The notes under the pieces are model-generated. The model was not told the DNA's origin and did no database searches. It saw only the letters and a program-made list of their open reading frames with translations. A stretch of 64,000 bases of DNA from Candidatus Accumulibacter proximus (GTDB lineage: Bacteria; Pseudomonadota; Gammaproteobacteria; Burkholderiales; Rhodocyclaceae), in NCBI GenBank assembly GCA_016709675.1, contig JADJMH010000029.1, positions 1 to 64,000 of the forward strand, written 5' to 3'. Both the position numbers and the translations under genes were made by a program. Shown in pieces: positions 25,871 to 33,934 of the stretch (its first letter is position 1; the number at the start of each line of letters is the position of its first letter).

Positions 25871-27329
25871 CGTTCAGCGCTCGCTTTTTGGCGAGATACT
25901 CGACTGGATGCTGGCGCCCCTTCTCTTTGTCTGGCCGATCAGCATCGCGTTTACGCACTACTTCGCCAACAGCGTCGCCAGTTTCCCGTATGACCAGTCC
26001 TTGCGCGAACAGGTGGCCGCGATATCACGCCAGGTCAGTTTCGTCGACGGGCACCCGCAGCTCGAGCTGCCGGGGCTGGCGCAGGCTTTCCTGCGCTCTG
26101 ACGAGATCGACAACGTCTATTTCCATCTGCTCGATCGCGACGGCAGACTGATTGCCGGCGACCCGGAGTTGCCAGCACCGAAGAAGCCCGAAGAGCTCTT
26201 GCAGAATGAGCACGGCGAGGTACTTTTCCGTGACGACGAATACCGCGGACAGACTCTTCGCGTCGCCTACATCCATCTGCTTGAAGCGGGCGGTCCCGAG
26301 CGTCTTGTTCTGATCGAGGTGGGTGAAACAACCGAAAAACGCTCCCAGCTGGCGAACAAGATCATCGCCAGCGTCATACTGCCGCAGTTCGTCATCATTC
26401 CGCTGGCGGTCGTCCTGGTCTGGTTCGGTCTGTCGCAAGGGCTGCGTCCTCTGACGCGTCTGCGCGACCGTATTGAAGCGCGGCGCGAAGCCGATCTGTC
26501 GCCGATTGCGGTCCGCCGCGTGCCTGAGGAGCTCCGGCCACTGACCGAAGCATTCAATTCCATGCTGGCCAGAATGCAGCACAACGTAACCGCGCAGCGG
26601 CGTTTCATAGCCGATGCGGCGCATCAGATGCGAACGCCGCTGACCGGCTTAAAAACGCAGGCCCAGCTGGCAATGCGCGAAACCGACCCGGCAGAGCTGC
26701 GCCACGCGCTCCGGCAGATCCTCAACGGCGCTGATCGGGCGTCGCATCTGGTCGATCAATTGCTGGCTCTGGCGCGTGCGGAGGCGAGCGAATACTCGCA
26801 GCAGACCTTTGTCCCGCTGGATCTCGATCACCTGTTACGGGAAGTGGTTGAGACCTGGGTAGTCCAGGCTCTCGAGAAGCGCATCGATCTGGGTTATGAG
26901 GCCGCGGGCAGCGTGCTCATCCTCGGCAACGCCTTTCTCTTGCGCGAGATGATCAACAACCTGCTCGACAACGCGCTGCGCTACACACCCGCCAACGGAT
27001 CGGTCACTGCCCGGGTGGTGGCGCAGGGTGACTTTGCTCTGCTCGAAATCGAGGACAGTGGACCCGGGATTGCCGACGAGGAGTCGCAAAGGGTCTTTGA
27101 CCGCTTTTACCGTGTCGATGGGGCCGATGGCGAGGGCAGTGGTCTGGGACTGGCCATCGTTCGCGAGATTGCTGAAGTCCATCAGGCAGCAGCCAGCCTG
27201 CGTCGGAACAATCGGAACGTGGAGCGCGGCGAGCACCCGGGTTGTGTCGCCAGGATCGTGTTCCCGGTCCATCGGCCACCGACGCCGCGCGTTGCGACCC
27301 CCGATCCGTTGCAGACCGGTTTTGCCTGA
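25839..27329 (+). CDS. Sensor histidine kinase with 2CSK-type N-terminal domain (TctE/QseC-like)
   Basis: A ~496-residue membrane kinase. No ATG precedes the first transmembrane segment (about residues 20-45). The likely start is TTG at 25839 (or TTG at 25827), overlapping the regulator gene by 32-44 bases. A periplasmic 2CSK-like domain (SLREQVAAISRQVSFVDG ... FHLLDRDGRLIAGDPE) is followed by a second membrane helix (ILPQFVIIPLAVVLVWFGL) and a HAMP-like linker. Then come the H-box FIADAAHQMRTPLTGLKTQA with the phospho-histidine, the N-box EMINNLLDNALRYTP and the G-boxes DSGPGI and GSGLGLAIV. The C-terminus is slightly extended. Confidence 0.9.
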   Translation: MRNLRKREDPDVQRSLFGEILDWMLAPLLFVWPISIAFTHYFANSVASFPYDQSLREQVAAISRQVSFVDGHPQLELPGLAQAFLRSDEIDNVYFHLLDRDGRLIAGDPELPAPKKPEELLQNEHGEVLFRDDEYRGQTLRVAYIHLLEAGGPERLVLIEVGETTEKRSQLANKIIASVILPQFVIIPLAVVLVWFGLSQGLRPLTRLRDRIEARREADLSPIAVRRVPEELRPLTEAFNSMLARMQHNVTAQRRFIADAAHQMRTPLTGLKTQAQLAMRETDPAELRHALRQILNGADRASHLVDQLLALARAEASEYSQQTFVPLDLDHLLREVVETWVVQALEKRIDLGYEAAGSVLILGNAFLLREMINNLLDNALRYTPANGSVTARVVAQGDFALLEIEDSGPGIADEESQRVFDRFYRVDGADGEGSGLGLAIVREIAEVHQAAASLRRNNRNVERGEHPGCVARIVFPVHRPPTPRVATPDPLQTGFA

Positions 27330-27380
27330 TAACGATCGGGTGCCTGGGTCAGCAGGCCGGGCGATGCCGGGCTGCTTGAC

Positions 27381-28292
27381 TCACATCAGTTTTTTGAGAT
27401 AACCCGGAGCGGATTCGAGAACAAAGTCCCAGAAGGCCGCCAAGGCAGGGGTCAAGTATTTGCTCCTGTGACGGACGATGTGCCATCGGCGCATGACGGG
27501 CGTTCCTTCGACTCTCAGAATGCTCAGACGCCCGGCGCTCAGTTCGAGTCCCAGCGTGTGCTGGGAAATGAAGCTGATGCCGAGCCCAGCCACAACAGCC
27601 TGCTTGATCGCTTCGTTGCTGCCCATTTCCATGCCGACCTGCGGCTTGATCGAACGCTCGCGAAAGAACTCCTCCATCGCCGAACGCGTCCCCGAACCCG
27701 ATTCGCGCACGATCAGCGTTTCGTTAGCAAGGTCCTCGACGGCAACGCCCGAAAGCTTGGCCAGCGGATGCGCAACACTGGCGACGATGACCAGCGGGTG
27801 CGGCGCAAAGGCGACAGCCACCGCGTCGAGTTCTGCCGGCGGACGCCCCATGATGGCCAGATCGACTTCGTTGCCGGCGAGCAGGCGACTCACCGTATCA
27901 CGATTATCGATCAGCAACCGGATCCGTACGTCAGGGTGCGTCATGCAAAATTCAGCCAGCAAGCCTGGCGCGAAGTACTCGGCAGTACTGGCCACTGCAA
28001 CCGCGACTCGTCCGCCCTTCAGGCCCTTCAGCGCCAGGAGCGCCTCATCCGCCTCCCTCAGCGACTGCAGGATCTGACGCGTATGGTTGAGCAGGATCTC
28101 GCCGCCCTCGGTCAGAAAGACCCGCTTGCCAATCCGTTCAAACAGCAGGGTCCCGCTGACCTCTTCCAACTGCTTGATCTGTAGCGAGATGGCGGCGTGC
28201 GTCAGGTGCAGGTTTTCGGCGGCGCGCGCAAACGACAGATGGCCGGCGGCCACCGAGAAGATCTGAAGCTGACGGATGGTGGCATTTCGCAT
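27381..28292 (-). CDS. cbbR: LysR-type regulator, CbbR-like
   Basis: A 303-residue LysR-family activator. The N-terminal helix-turn-helix is RQLQIFSVAAGHLSFARAAENLHLTHAAISLQIKQLE (quoted in parts: ARAAENLHLTHAAISLQIK). The effector domain contains YFAPGLLAEFCMTHPDVRIR and IGKRVFLTEGGEILL. Its position, divergent from Calvin-cycle genes across a ~115-base gap with a perfect palindrome, supports assignment as CbbR, which senses metabolites such as RuBP or NADPH. It should control fbp-prk and itself. Confidence 0.88.
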   Translation of the reverse strand: MRNATIRQLQIFSVAAGHLSFARAAENLHLTHAAISLQIKQLEEVSGTLLFERIGKRVFLTEGGEILLNHTRQILQSLREADEALLALKGLKGGRVAVAVASTAEYFAPGLLAEFCMTHPDVRIRLLIDNRDTVSRLLAGNEVDLAIMGRPPAELDAVAVAFAPHPLVIVASVAHPLAKLSGVAVEDLANETLIVRESGSGTRSAMEEFFRERSIKPQVGMEMGSNEAIKQAVVAGLGISFISQHTLGLELSAGRLSILRVEGTPVMRRWHIVRHRSKYLTPALAAFWDFVLESAPGYLKKLM

Positions 28293-28302
28293 CGGTTATC
28301 TT

Positions 28303-28322
28303 TTATTAACGAAAATTAATAA
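28303..28322. promoter_or_regulatory. Inverted repeat, likely CbbR operator
   Basis: TTATTAA (28303-28309) and its exact reverse complement TTAATAA (28316-28322) flank a six-base spacer, 11 bases upstream of cbbR and 87 bases upstream of fbp. It contains the T-N11-A type core expected for LysR regulators and is AT-rich in a GC-rich genome. Confidence 0.7.
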
Positions 28323-28408
28323 TACCTTTAACTAGCGTTTTTGTATCAGGCCGCTAGAATCTGGTCAATCCCCACACCGACGAGGATTTTTTCTCCTGGA
28401 GTATCGCC

Positions 28409-29491
28409 ATGTTATGCGGACGCACCAACGTTAACAAATTTCTGATCGAGGAACAGCGTCGCAATCCGACACTGGTCGGTGACTTCTCGATGCTTGTCAG
28501 CGACGTCGTTCGTTCCTGCAAAGCGATTGCACAGGGCGTTTCGCGCGGCGCTCTGGCCGGAGTGCTGGGCGACGAGGGCAGCAAGAACGTGCAGGGGGAA
28601 GCGCAGAAGAAGCTCGACGTCCTCGCCAACCAGGCCTTCATTCACCATTGTGAATGGGGTGGTCACCTGGCCGCCATGGCTTCGGAAGAAATGGACGACA
28701 TCTACCCGATTCCCCCCGAAAATCCTCGCGGCAAGTATCTGCTGCTTTTCGACCCACTCGACGGGTCGTCGAACATCGATGTCAACCTGTCGGTCGGTAG
28801 CATCTTTTCCGTCTTGCTCTGCCCGGGGAATACCAGTGGGCGCGCGATCAGCGCGGCTGATTTTCTTCAACCCGGCAGCCGTCAGGTCGCCGCCGGCTAC
28901 GCTCTTTACGGCCCGTCGACGATGCTCGTGCTGACCGTTGGCAGTGGCGTTTATGGTTTCACGCTCGATCGTGATATTGGCGAATTCCTGCTGACACACC
29001 CGAACTTGTCGATTTCGCCGGAAACCCGCGAGTTTGCCATCAACGCCTCCAACGAACGCTTCTGGGAAGCGCCGGTGCAGCGGTACGTCGCTGAATGTCT
29101 GGCGGGCAAGACCGGCGTTCGAGGCCAGGACTTCAACATGCGCTGGGTGGCGTCGATGGTCGCCGAAGTCCATCGCATCCTGATGCGTGGCGGCGTTTTC
29201 ATGTATCCGCGTGACAGCAAGGACATGTCGAAGCCCGGCCGATTGCGCCTGATGTATGAAGCCAATCCGATGGCGATGATCGTCGGCCAGGCCGGTGGCC
29301 TGGCTTCAACCGGCAGCGAATGCATCCTCGATGTGCAGCCCACCAACCTGCACCAGCGGGTGCCGGTGATTCTCGGTTCACGCGACGAGGTCGAGCGCAT
29401 TGAACGCTATCACCGCGAGCACGCAACCGGTGAAGACCAGCCCTTCAGGTCGCCGCTCTTCTCGACACGGACGCTGTTCAGGGACGATTGA
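28409..29491 (+). CDS. fbp: Class I fructose-1,6-bisphosphatase (Calvin-cycle type)
   Basis: A 360-residue FBPase that removes the 1-phosphate of fructose-1,6-bisphosphate (and possibly sedoheptulose bisphosphate) for gluconeogenesis and the Calvin cycle. Metal-binding elements are MASEEMDDIYPIP and LLLFDPLDGSSNIDVN. The substrate region includes FNMRWVASMVAEVHRILMRG and MYEANPMAMIVGQAGG. Placement beside cbbR and phosphoribulokinase indicates the Calvin-cycle copy. A second, gluconeogenic copy may exist outside the window. Confidence 0.95.
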   Translation: MLCGRTNVNKFLIEEQRRNPTLVGDFSMLVSDVVRSCKAIAQGVSRGALAGVLGDEGSKNVQGEAQKKLDVLANQAFIHHCEWGGHLAAMASEEMDDIYPIPPENPRGKYLLLFDPLDGSSNIDVNLSVGSIFSVLLCPGNTSGRAISAADFLQPGSRQVAAGYALYGPSTMLVLTVGSGVYGFTLDRDIGEFLLTHPNLSISPETREFAINASNERFWEAPVQRYVAECLAGKTGVRGQDFNMRWVASMVAEVHRILMRGGVFMYPRDSKDMSKPGRLRLMYEANPMAMIVGQAGGLASTGSECILDVQPTNLHQRVPVILGSRDEVERIERYHREHATGEDQPFRSPLFSTRTLFRDD

Positions 29492-29545
29492 GCCTTGCCA
29501 GGCGGGCGACCGGAAACTCACCATCAAGCCACGGAGGTATAACCC

Positions 29546-30421
29546 ATGTCGATAAAAAACCCCGTCATCGCCATTACCGGCTCATCCGGAGCCGGCACGA
29601 CGTCGGTCACGCGAGCGTTTCAACACATCTTCCGGCGGGAGAATCTCAACGCCGCAATCATCGAGGGCGATAGCTTCCATCGCTACGATCGCGCGGCGAT
29701 GCGCGAGACAATGGCTGAAAAGAGCCTTACCGGGGACAACCATTTCAGCCACTTCGGCCCCGAGGCCAACCTGCTGTCCGAGTTGGAAGGACTGTTTCGC
29801 GAATACGGGGAAAGCGGTCGCGGAAAGCGCCGCCACTACGTGCACGACGAAGCCGAAGCCAAGCTCTATGGTTCCGCACCGGGCACCTTCACCGAGTGGG
29901 TTGACCTGCCACCGGGAACTGACCTGCTGTTCTATGAAGGTCTGCACGGCGCCGTAGCGACGGACACCGTCGACGTTGGGCGCTACGTCGACCTGTGCAT
30001 TGGCGTGGTGCCAATTATCAACCTCGAATGGATCCAGAAGCTTCATCGTGACAAGGCGCAGCGTGGGTACTCGACGGAGGCGGTGATGGATACCATCCTG
30101 CGGCGCATGCCTGACTACACCCACTACATCTGCCCGCAGTTTTCCAGAACACACGTCAATTTCCAGCGCGTGCCAACGGTGGACACATCGAACCCCTTCA
30201 TCGCCCAGGATATTCCATCGCAGGACGAAAGCATGCTGGTGATCCGCTTTGCCAATCCCAAGGGCATCGACTTTGCCTACCTTCTGAGCATGTTGCATGA
30301 CTCGTTCATGTCGCGACCGAACATCATTGTCTGCCCAGGTGGCAAGATGGGGCTGGCGATGCAGATCATTTTCACGCCGATGATCATGCAGCTGATGGAC
30401 AAGAAGCGCCGCGCGCGCTGA
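29546..30421 (+). CDS. prk: Phosphoribulokinase (proteobacterial class I)
   Basis: A 291-residue kinase that phosphorylates ribulose-5-phosphate to RuBP, a reaction specific to the Calvin cycle. The P-loop GSSGAGTTS lies at residues 12-20. IEGDSFHRYDRAAM, ADHSCYS-equivalent NHFSHFGPEANL and FYEGLHGAVATD with the catalytic acid are present. The C-terminal FANPKGIDFAYLLSMLHDSFMSRPN is typical. Size fits the short proteobacterial form lacking the plant redox cysteines. It lies 54 bases after fbp with a GGAGG ribosome site. RuBisCO genes are not in the window. Confidence 0.95.
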   Translation: MSIKNPVIAITGSSGAGTTSVTRAFQHIFRRENLNAAIIEGDSFHRYDRAAMRETMAEKSLTGDNHFSHFGPEANLLSELEGLFREYGESGRGKRRHYVHDEAEAKLYGSAPGTFTEWVDLPPGTDLLFYEGLHGAVATDTVDVGRYVDLCIGVVPIINLEWIQKLHRDKAQRGYSTEAVMDTILRRMPDYTHYICPQFSRTHVNFQRVPTVDTSNPFIAQDIPSQDESMLVIRFANPKGIDFAYLLSMLHDSFMSRPNIIVCPGGKMGLAMQIIFTPMIMQLMDKKRRAR

Positions 30422-30591
30422 AGTCCAGGGCCCACTGGCGACAAGGTGCAACCACCTACCGTATCCCCGGGCGGTCTGTTGATCCCGCTGACAACAGCCT
30501 GGCATCTCGTCGGCAGCGCCCTGTGACGCGGAAATCATTGCTAAACTAATGCAAATTGACGCTTGCGTCTCGACCTGCTGGTGTATCTTCA

Positions 30592-31122
30592 ATGCCGTTC
30601 ATCAAACATCCTTCCTGTTTCTGGTTTGCAATCGCGCTTGCCATCTCGGCTTGCACGACGGTCGAGAAGCCGTTCGGAACAAGCGATTGGGGAAAAGGGG
30701 GCACCGGCACCACCCAGCCCGCACGAACCGCGGCGTATTCCGGTCGGCAGGGCGCGGCCAAACCGACGCCCTTCGCAGATGACGAGGCAAGTCGGACGGT
30801 CTATTTTGCTTCGAGCGATGCAACGATAGACAGTCAGGGAGCTGAAGTTCTTCGCCAGAATGCCCAGAAGTTGAAGGAGGATGCGCAACTGGTCGTCGTT
30901 CTGGTGGGTCATACGGACAACCTGGGCAGTTCCGCCTACAACCTTGCTGTAGCCGACAGGCGCATCGAGGCAGTAAGCGAGCGCCTCCGCTCGCTGGGGG
31001 TGGCGAGAAGTCAGATTCGGCGCCTGCCGGTCGGCAGCGAGGAAAGCAGCAAGCTCAAGTGCGATAGCGAGGTCTGCCGTCGCAGCATGCGACGCGTCGA
31101 ACTGATCTATGAAAGGCGTTGA
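30592..31122 (+). CDS. OmpA/Pal-like lipoprotein
   Basis: A 176-residue predicted lipoprotein. The signal peptide MPFIKHPSCFWFAIALAISAC has a lipobox ending at Cys21, then a ~40-residue flexible segment, then an OmpA-like peptidoglycan-binding domain (TVYFASSDATIDSQGAEVL, VLVGHTDNLGSSAYNLAVADRR, SKLKCDSEVCRRSMRRVELIYE). The Asp and Arg of the binding site are present. Two closely spaced cysteines near the C-terminus (KCDSEVC) could form a disulfide. It probably tethers the outer membrane to the cell wall. The start is set by the signal peptide. Confidence 0.88.
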   Translation: MPFIKHPSCFWFAIALAISACTTVEKPFGTSDWGKGGTGTTQPARTAAYSGRQGAAKPTPFADDEASRTVYFASSDATIDSQGAEVLRQNAQKLKEDAQLVVVLVGHTDNLGSSAYNLAVADRRIEAVSERLRSLGVARSQIRRLPVGSEESSKLKCDSEVCRRSMRRVELIYERR

Positions 31123-31215
31123 CTGTCGGGTTCGGGGAACTTCAGCACGCGAAGATCTATCGTAGCCAGTCCTTCCGGCACCCACGGGCAAGTTCAGGTG
31201 GTTTCTGCAGGATAA

Positions 31216-31625
31216 TCAGACGGGCTGCCGCCAGATGTCCCGGCAACCCGTTTCCCGCATCCGCCACGAAGCTAGCGCCCCGAGGGTCGCCGCCCGGCAA
31301 GTAGAAGCAAGCCAGCGTGAAAATCGTCCGGCGTGTGGAAACGTGCCCCGCTCTCGGTCAGGCCACCCGGCGAGGTCCAATCCATGACCCAGCCAACCAT
31401 TGGCTGCAGGATGGCGGCTGCCAGGAAGCCGCCAATATTGGTGACGCTGGTGGACATGCCGGAAAGCAGGGGCGGATTGACCTCCTTGGCGCAGGCCCAG
31501 GTGAGCGTGAAACTGGCCGTGACTAGCCCCATCAGCGCGAACAGCGGCTGGAAGAAGGACAACACGTAAGCCGCGACAACCATCGCCAGCGCCAGCGTAC
31601 GCTGCTGATGGGCTAGATCACTCAT
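31216..31625 (-). pseudogene. MFS transporter remnant (C-terminal part)
   Basis: Only the last third of a major facilitator superfamily protein remains. From 31625 the frame reads ALAMVVAAYVLSFFQPLFA, TASFTLTWACAKEVNPPLLSG, NIGGFLAAAILQPMVGWVMD and a loop FHTPDDFHAGLLLLAG. A frameshift near 31290 then displaces the true end, which continues in the next frame as ATLGALASWRMRETGCRDIW to a stop at 31216. The N-terminal two thirds are absent, replaced by intergenic sequence and the MCP gene. The substrate is unknown. Confidence 0.75.
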
Positions 31626-31711
31626 GTCGTGCACGGCGGGTTTGGCAGCCGGACTCCCGCAGTCCCGACGCCGGGGCTGGCAGACAGACGCCGCCAGCCG
31701 TCCGCTGCTGC

Positions 31712-33889
31712 TCAGGACAGCCCTCGGCTCGCCAGATCGCGCGCCAGCGCCCGGTCGACCTTGAGGAAGTGGTTCACCAGCCAATCGCGGACAAAGCCCA
31801 TCAACTCGATCGAGATCGTCCCACCGGCTTCGTACTGCCGCTTGAACTTCGACACATCCTCGATCAACTTGCGATGCGCCGCCAGATGCGCCTCGCGGTC
31901 GGCGTACTGGTGTTTGTTCATCAGCTTCTCTTCGAAGCCAAAATGGTTGATCGTGTAGTTGACGAGTTCGTCCAGGATCGAACCGCAGGCGGCGCGGCCT
32001 GCTCCCGAGCGCATCGCGCTGTTCAAGCGGTTGGCAATCTCGATCAGCACCTGGTGCTGACGGTCGATCTCGGCATGTCCGACGGCCAGAGCAGTTGACC
32101 ACTCCATCAGCGGTTTCACCGCGGGCTGATTGCCGCGGGGCGCGCGCAGACTGCTGCTGCCGCTGTCGCTGGTACCGCCAATCTTGAAGCGCTGCACCAT
32201 CGAGAACATTTCGCTGGACGCCTGTTCAAGTTCAGCCGCCGACTGCAGCGACTGCCTGATCACATTCTCTGTCTGTCCCGAGGCATTCATCACCTCATCG
32301 ACATTGCTGACGATGTCTTCGATACGCCGAGTCTGGTCTCGCGTGGCCTGCGACAGTGCCTGCATCTTCTGGAGAGTCTCCTGCGCCTGTTCCTCGATGG
32401 CATGCAGGGTATCGGCCGCGGAGTTGGCCTGCGCGACACCACTGGCGATCACCGGCGCTGCAGCCTTCATGCCCTCAACCGCACTCTCGGTATCGCTCCG
32501 GATACCCTGCAGGATGCCGCCGATCTCGCTCGTCGCCTTGCTCGTTCGTTCCGCGAGCTTGCGCACCTCGTCGGCGACCACGGCAAAGCCACGCCCCTGC
32601 TCGCCTGCGCGGGCGGCTTCGATCGCTGCGTTCAGTGCCAGCAGGTTGGTCTGATCAGCAATCTCCTTGATCACCCTGGCCATCTGGCCAATTTCGCTGG
32701 TGCTTGCCACCAGCCGGGAAACCTGGTCCGAGGAAGCCGAGACCGTATCGGCAATGGCCTGCATCTCAACTGCCACCTTGGCGGCAACAGCGGCGCCGTC
32801 GTGGGCGCGCCGCGCAACTTCATGCGCACCGTCTTCGGTCGCATGGACGAGTCCGTTGACCACTTCAACACTTGTCGAAACGTCGGTGATCGCCGAACGG
32901 GTGTGCCTGACCGCACCGGCCTGTACCTGGGTGGCAAGGTTGATCTCGTTTGATTCGGCAGACAGGCGCTCGATGCTCGCCTGCACCTTGCTGGCGTTGT
33001 TGAAGATGGCGCGCAGCATCTCCTTGAGGTTGCTCTGCATGTGTGCCAAGACAAACAGCACGCTTCCCTTGTCACCCGCCTGCAGCGGAATCTCGTGCGT
33101 CAGGTCACCCTCGGCGATCTTGCTGGTCGCCCCCAGCGCCACGCGCGGCTCGCCGCCGAACTCGCTGACGATACTCCTCCTGACCATCCAGCCCGCCAGG
33201 AGCAGCAGGCAGGTCGCGCCAACGGCAAGCAACACGCTGTACTTTGCCTCGTCGATGAAGATCCGGTCCACGTCGTCGATGTAGATCCCGGAACCAACGA
33301 CCCAGCCCCATGGTTCAAAGGTCTTGACGTAGGAAAGCTTGGTGAACAACTCGCTGGTCACGCCGCCGCCGGCGAGCGGTTTGGGCCACAGGTACTCGAC
33401 ATAGCCTTCGCCCGCTTGGCCAGCCACCTCGTTGAAACTGACGAACAGATTCTTGCCATCAACGCTGACCTTATCGCCGTTGAGCCCGGCCTGCAGCGAA
33501 ATCGCCTTGTTGAAGCGGGCCTCATCAAGCACCTTGCCGTCGAGAGCCGGGACCGTCGGGTGCATCACCATCCGGGGTACTGGCTTGCCAAGGTCGTTGA
33601 TCCAGAAATACTCGGTTTTCTCGTAACGCAGGTGCTTGACCGCCGCGATCGCCTGCTGTCTGGCTTCGTCCTCGGTCAACGTGCCCGCCTTCTGCAGTGC
33701 ATGATAATGGTCAAGGACGCCGACAACGGTTTCCACCAGATGGCGGGTCTTGACCTGGCGGTCGCTGTAAAGCAGGCCGTGCAGCGACCACAGGCTCTCC
33801 CAGACAATCAGCAACATGGCCAGCAGGGCCAGGACTGCCGTCAGGGGCAGCCGGTTCATCAGACTGAGTCGACGTAGCGCTGCAATCAT
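31712..33889 (-). CDS. Cache-HAMP methyl-accepting chemotaxis protein with C-terminal hemerythrin domain
   Basis: A 725-residue receptor. Membrane helix 1 (about residues 11-30), a periplasmic single-Cache domain (EKTEYFWINDLGKPVPRMVM ... WGWVVGSGIYIDDVDRIF), helix 2 (about 205-225), HAMP, then the MCP signalling hairpin (QTNLLALNAAIEAARAGEQG, FAVVADEVRKLAERTSKATS). The last ~130 residues form a bacteriohemerythrin with the di-iron pattern GHAEIDRQHQ, NHFGFEEKLM, HLAAHRK and NHFLKVD. The fusion implies taxis or signalling towards small organic ligands combined with oxygen/redox sensing. The start at 33889 has a GGAGGG ribosome site; 15 upstream codons are ignored. It lies downstream of the CoA-transferase gene. 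Confidence 0.93.
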   Translation of the reverse strand: MIAALRRLSLMNRLPLTAVLALLAMLLIVWESLWSLHGLLYSDRQVKTRHLVETVVGVLDHYHALQKAGTLTEDEARQQAIAAVKHLRYEKTEYFWINDLGKPVPRMVMHPTVPALDGKVLDEARFNKAISLQAGLNGDKVSVDGKNLFVSFNEVAGQAGEGYVEYLWPKPLAGGGVTSELFTKLSYVKTFEPWGWVVGSGIYIDDVDRIFIDEAKYSVLLAVGATCLLLLAGWMVRRSIVSEFGGEPRVALGATSKIAEGDLTHEIPLQAGDKGSVLFVLAHMQSNLKEMLRAIFNNASKVQASIERLSAESNEINLATQVQAGAVRHTRSAITDVSTSVEVVNGLVHATEDGAHEVARRAHDGAAVAAKVAVEMQAIADTVSASSDQVSRLVASTSEIGQMARVIKEIADQTNLLALNAAIEAARAGEQGRGFAVVADEVRKLAERTSKATSEIGGILQGIRSDTESAVEGMKAAAPVIASGVAQANSAADTLHAIEEQAQETLQKMQALSQATRDQTRRIEDIVSNVDEVMNASGQTENVIRQSLQSAAELEQASSEMFSMVQRFKIGGTSDSGSSSLRAPRGNQPAVKPLMEWSTALAVGHAEIDRQHQVLIEIANRLNSAMRSGAGRAACGSILDELVNYTINHFGFEEKLMNKHQYADREAHLAAHRKLIEDVSKFKRQYEAGGTISIELMGFVRDWLVNHFLKVDRALARDLASRGLS

Positions 33890-33934
33890 TTCAATCCCTC
33901 CATCGTTCACTAGCAACCGGGGATGCTGTACCAA

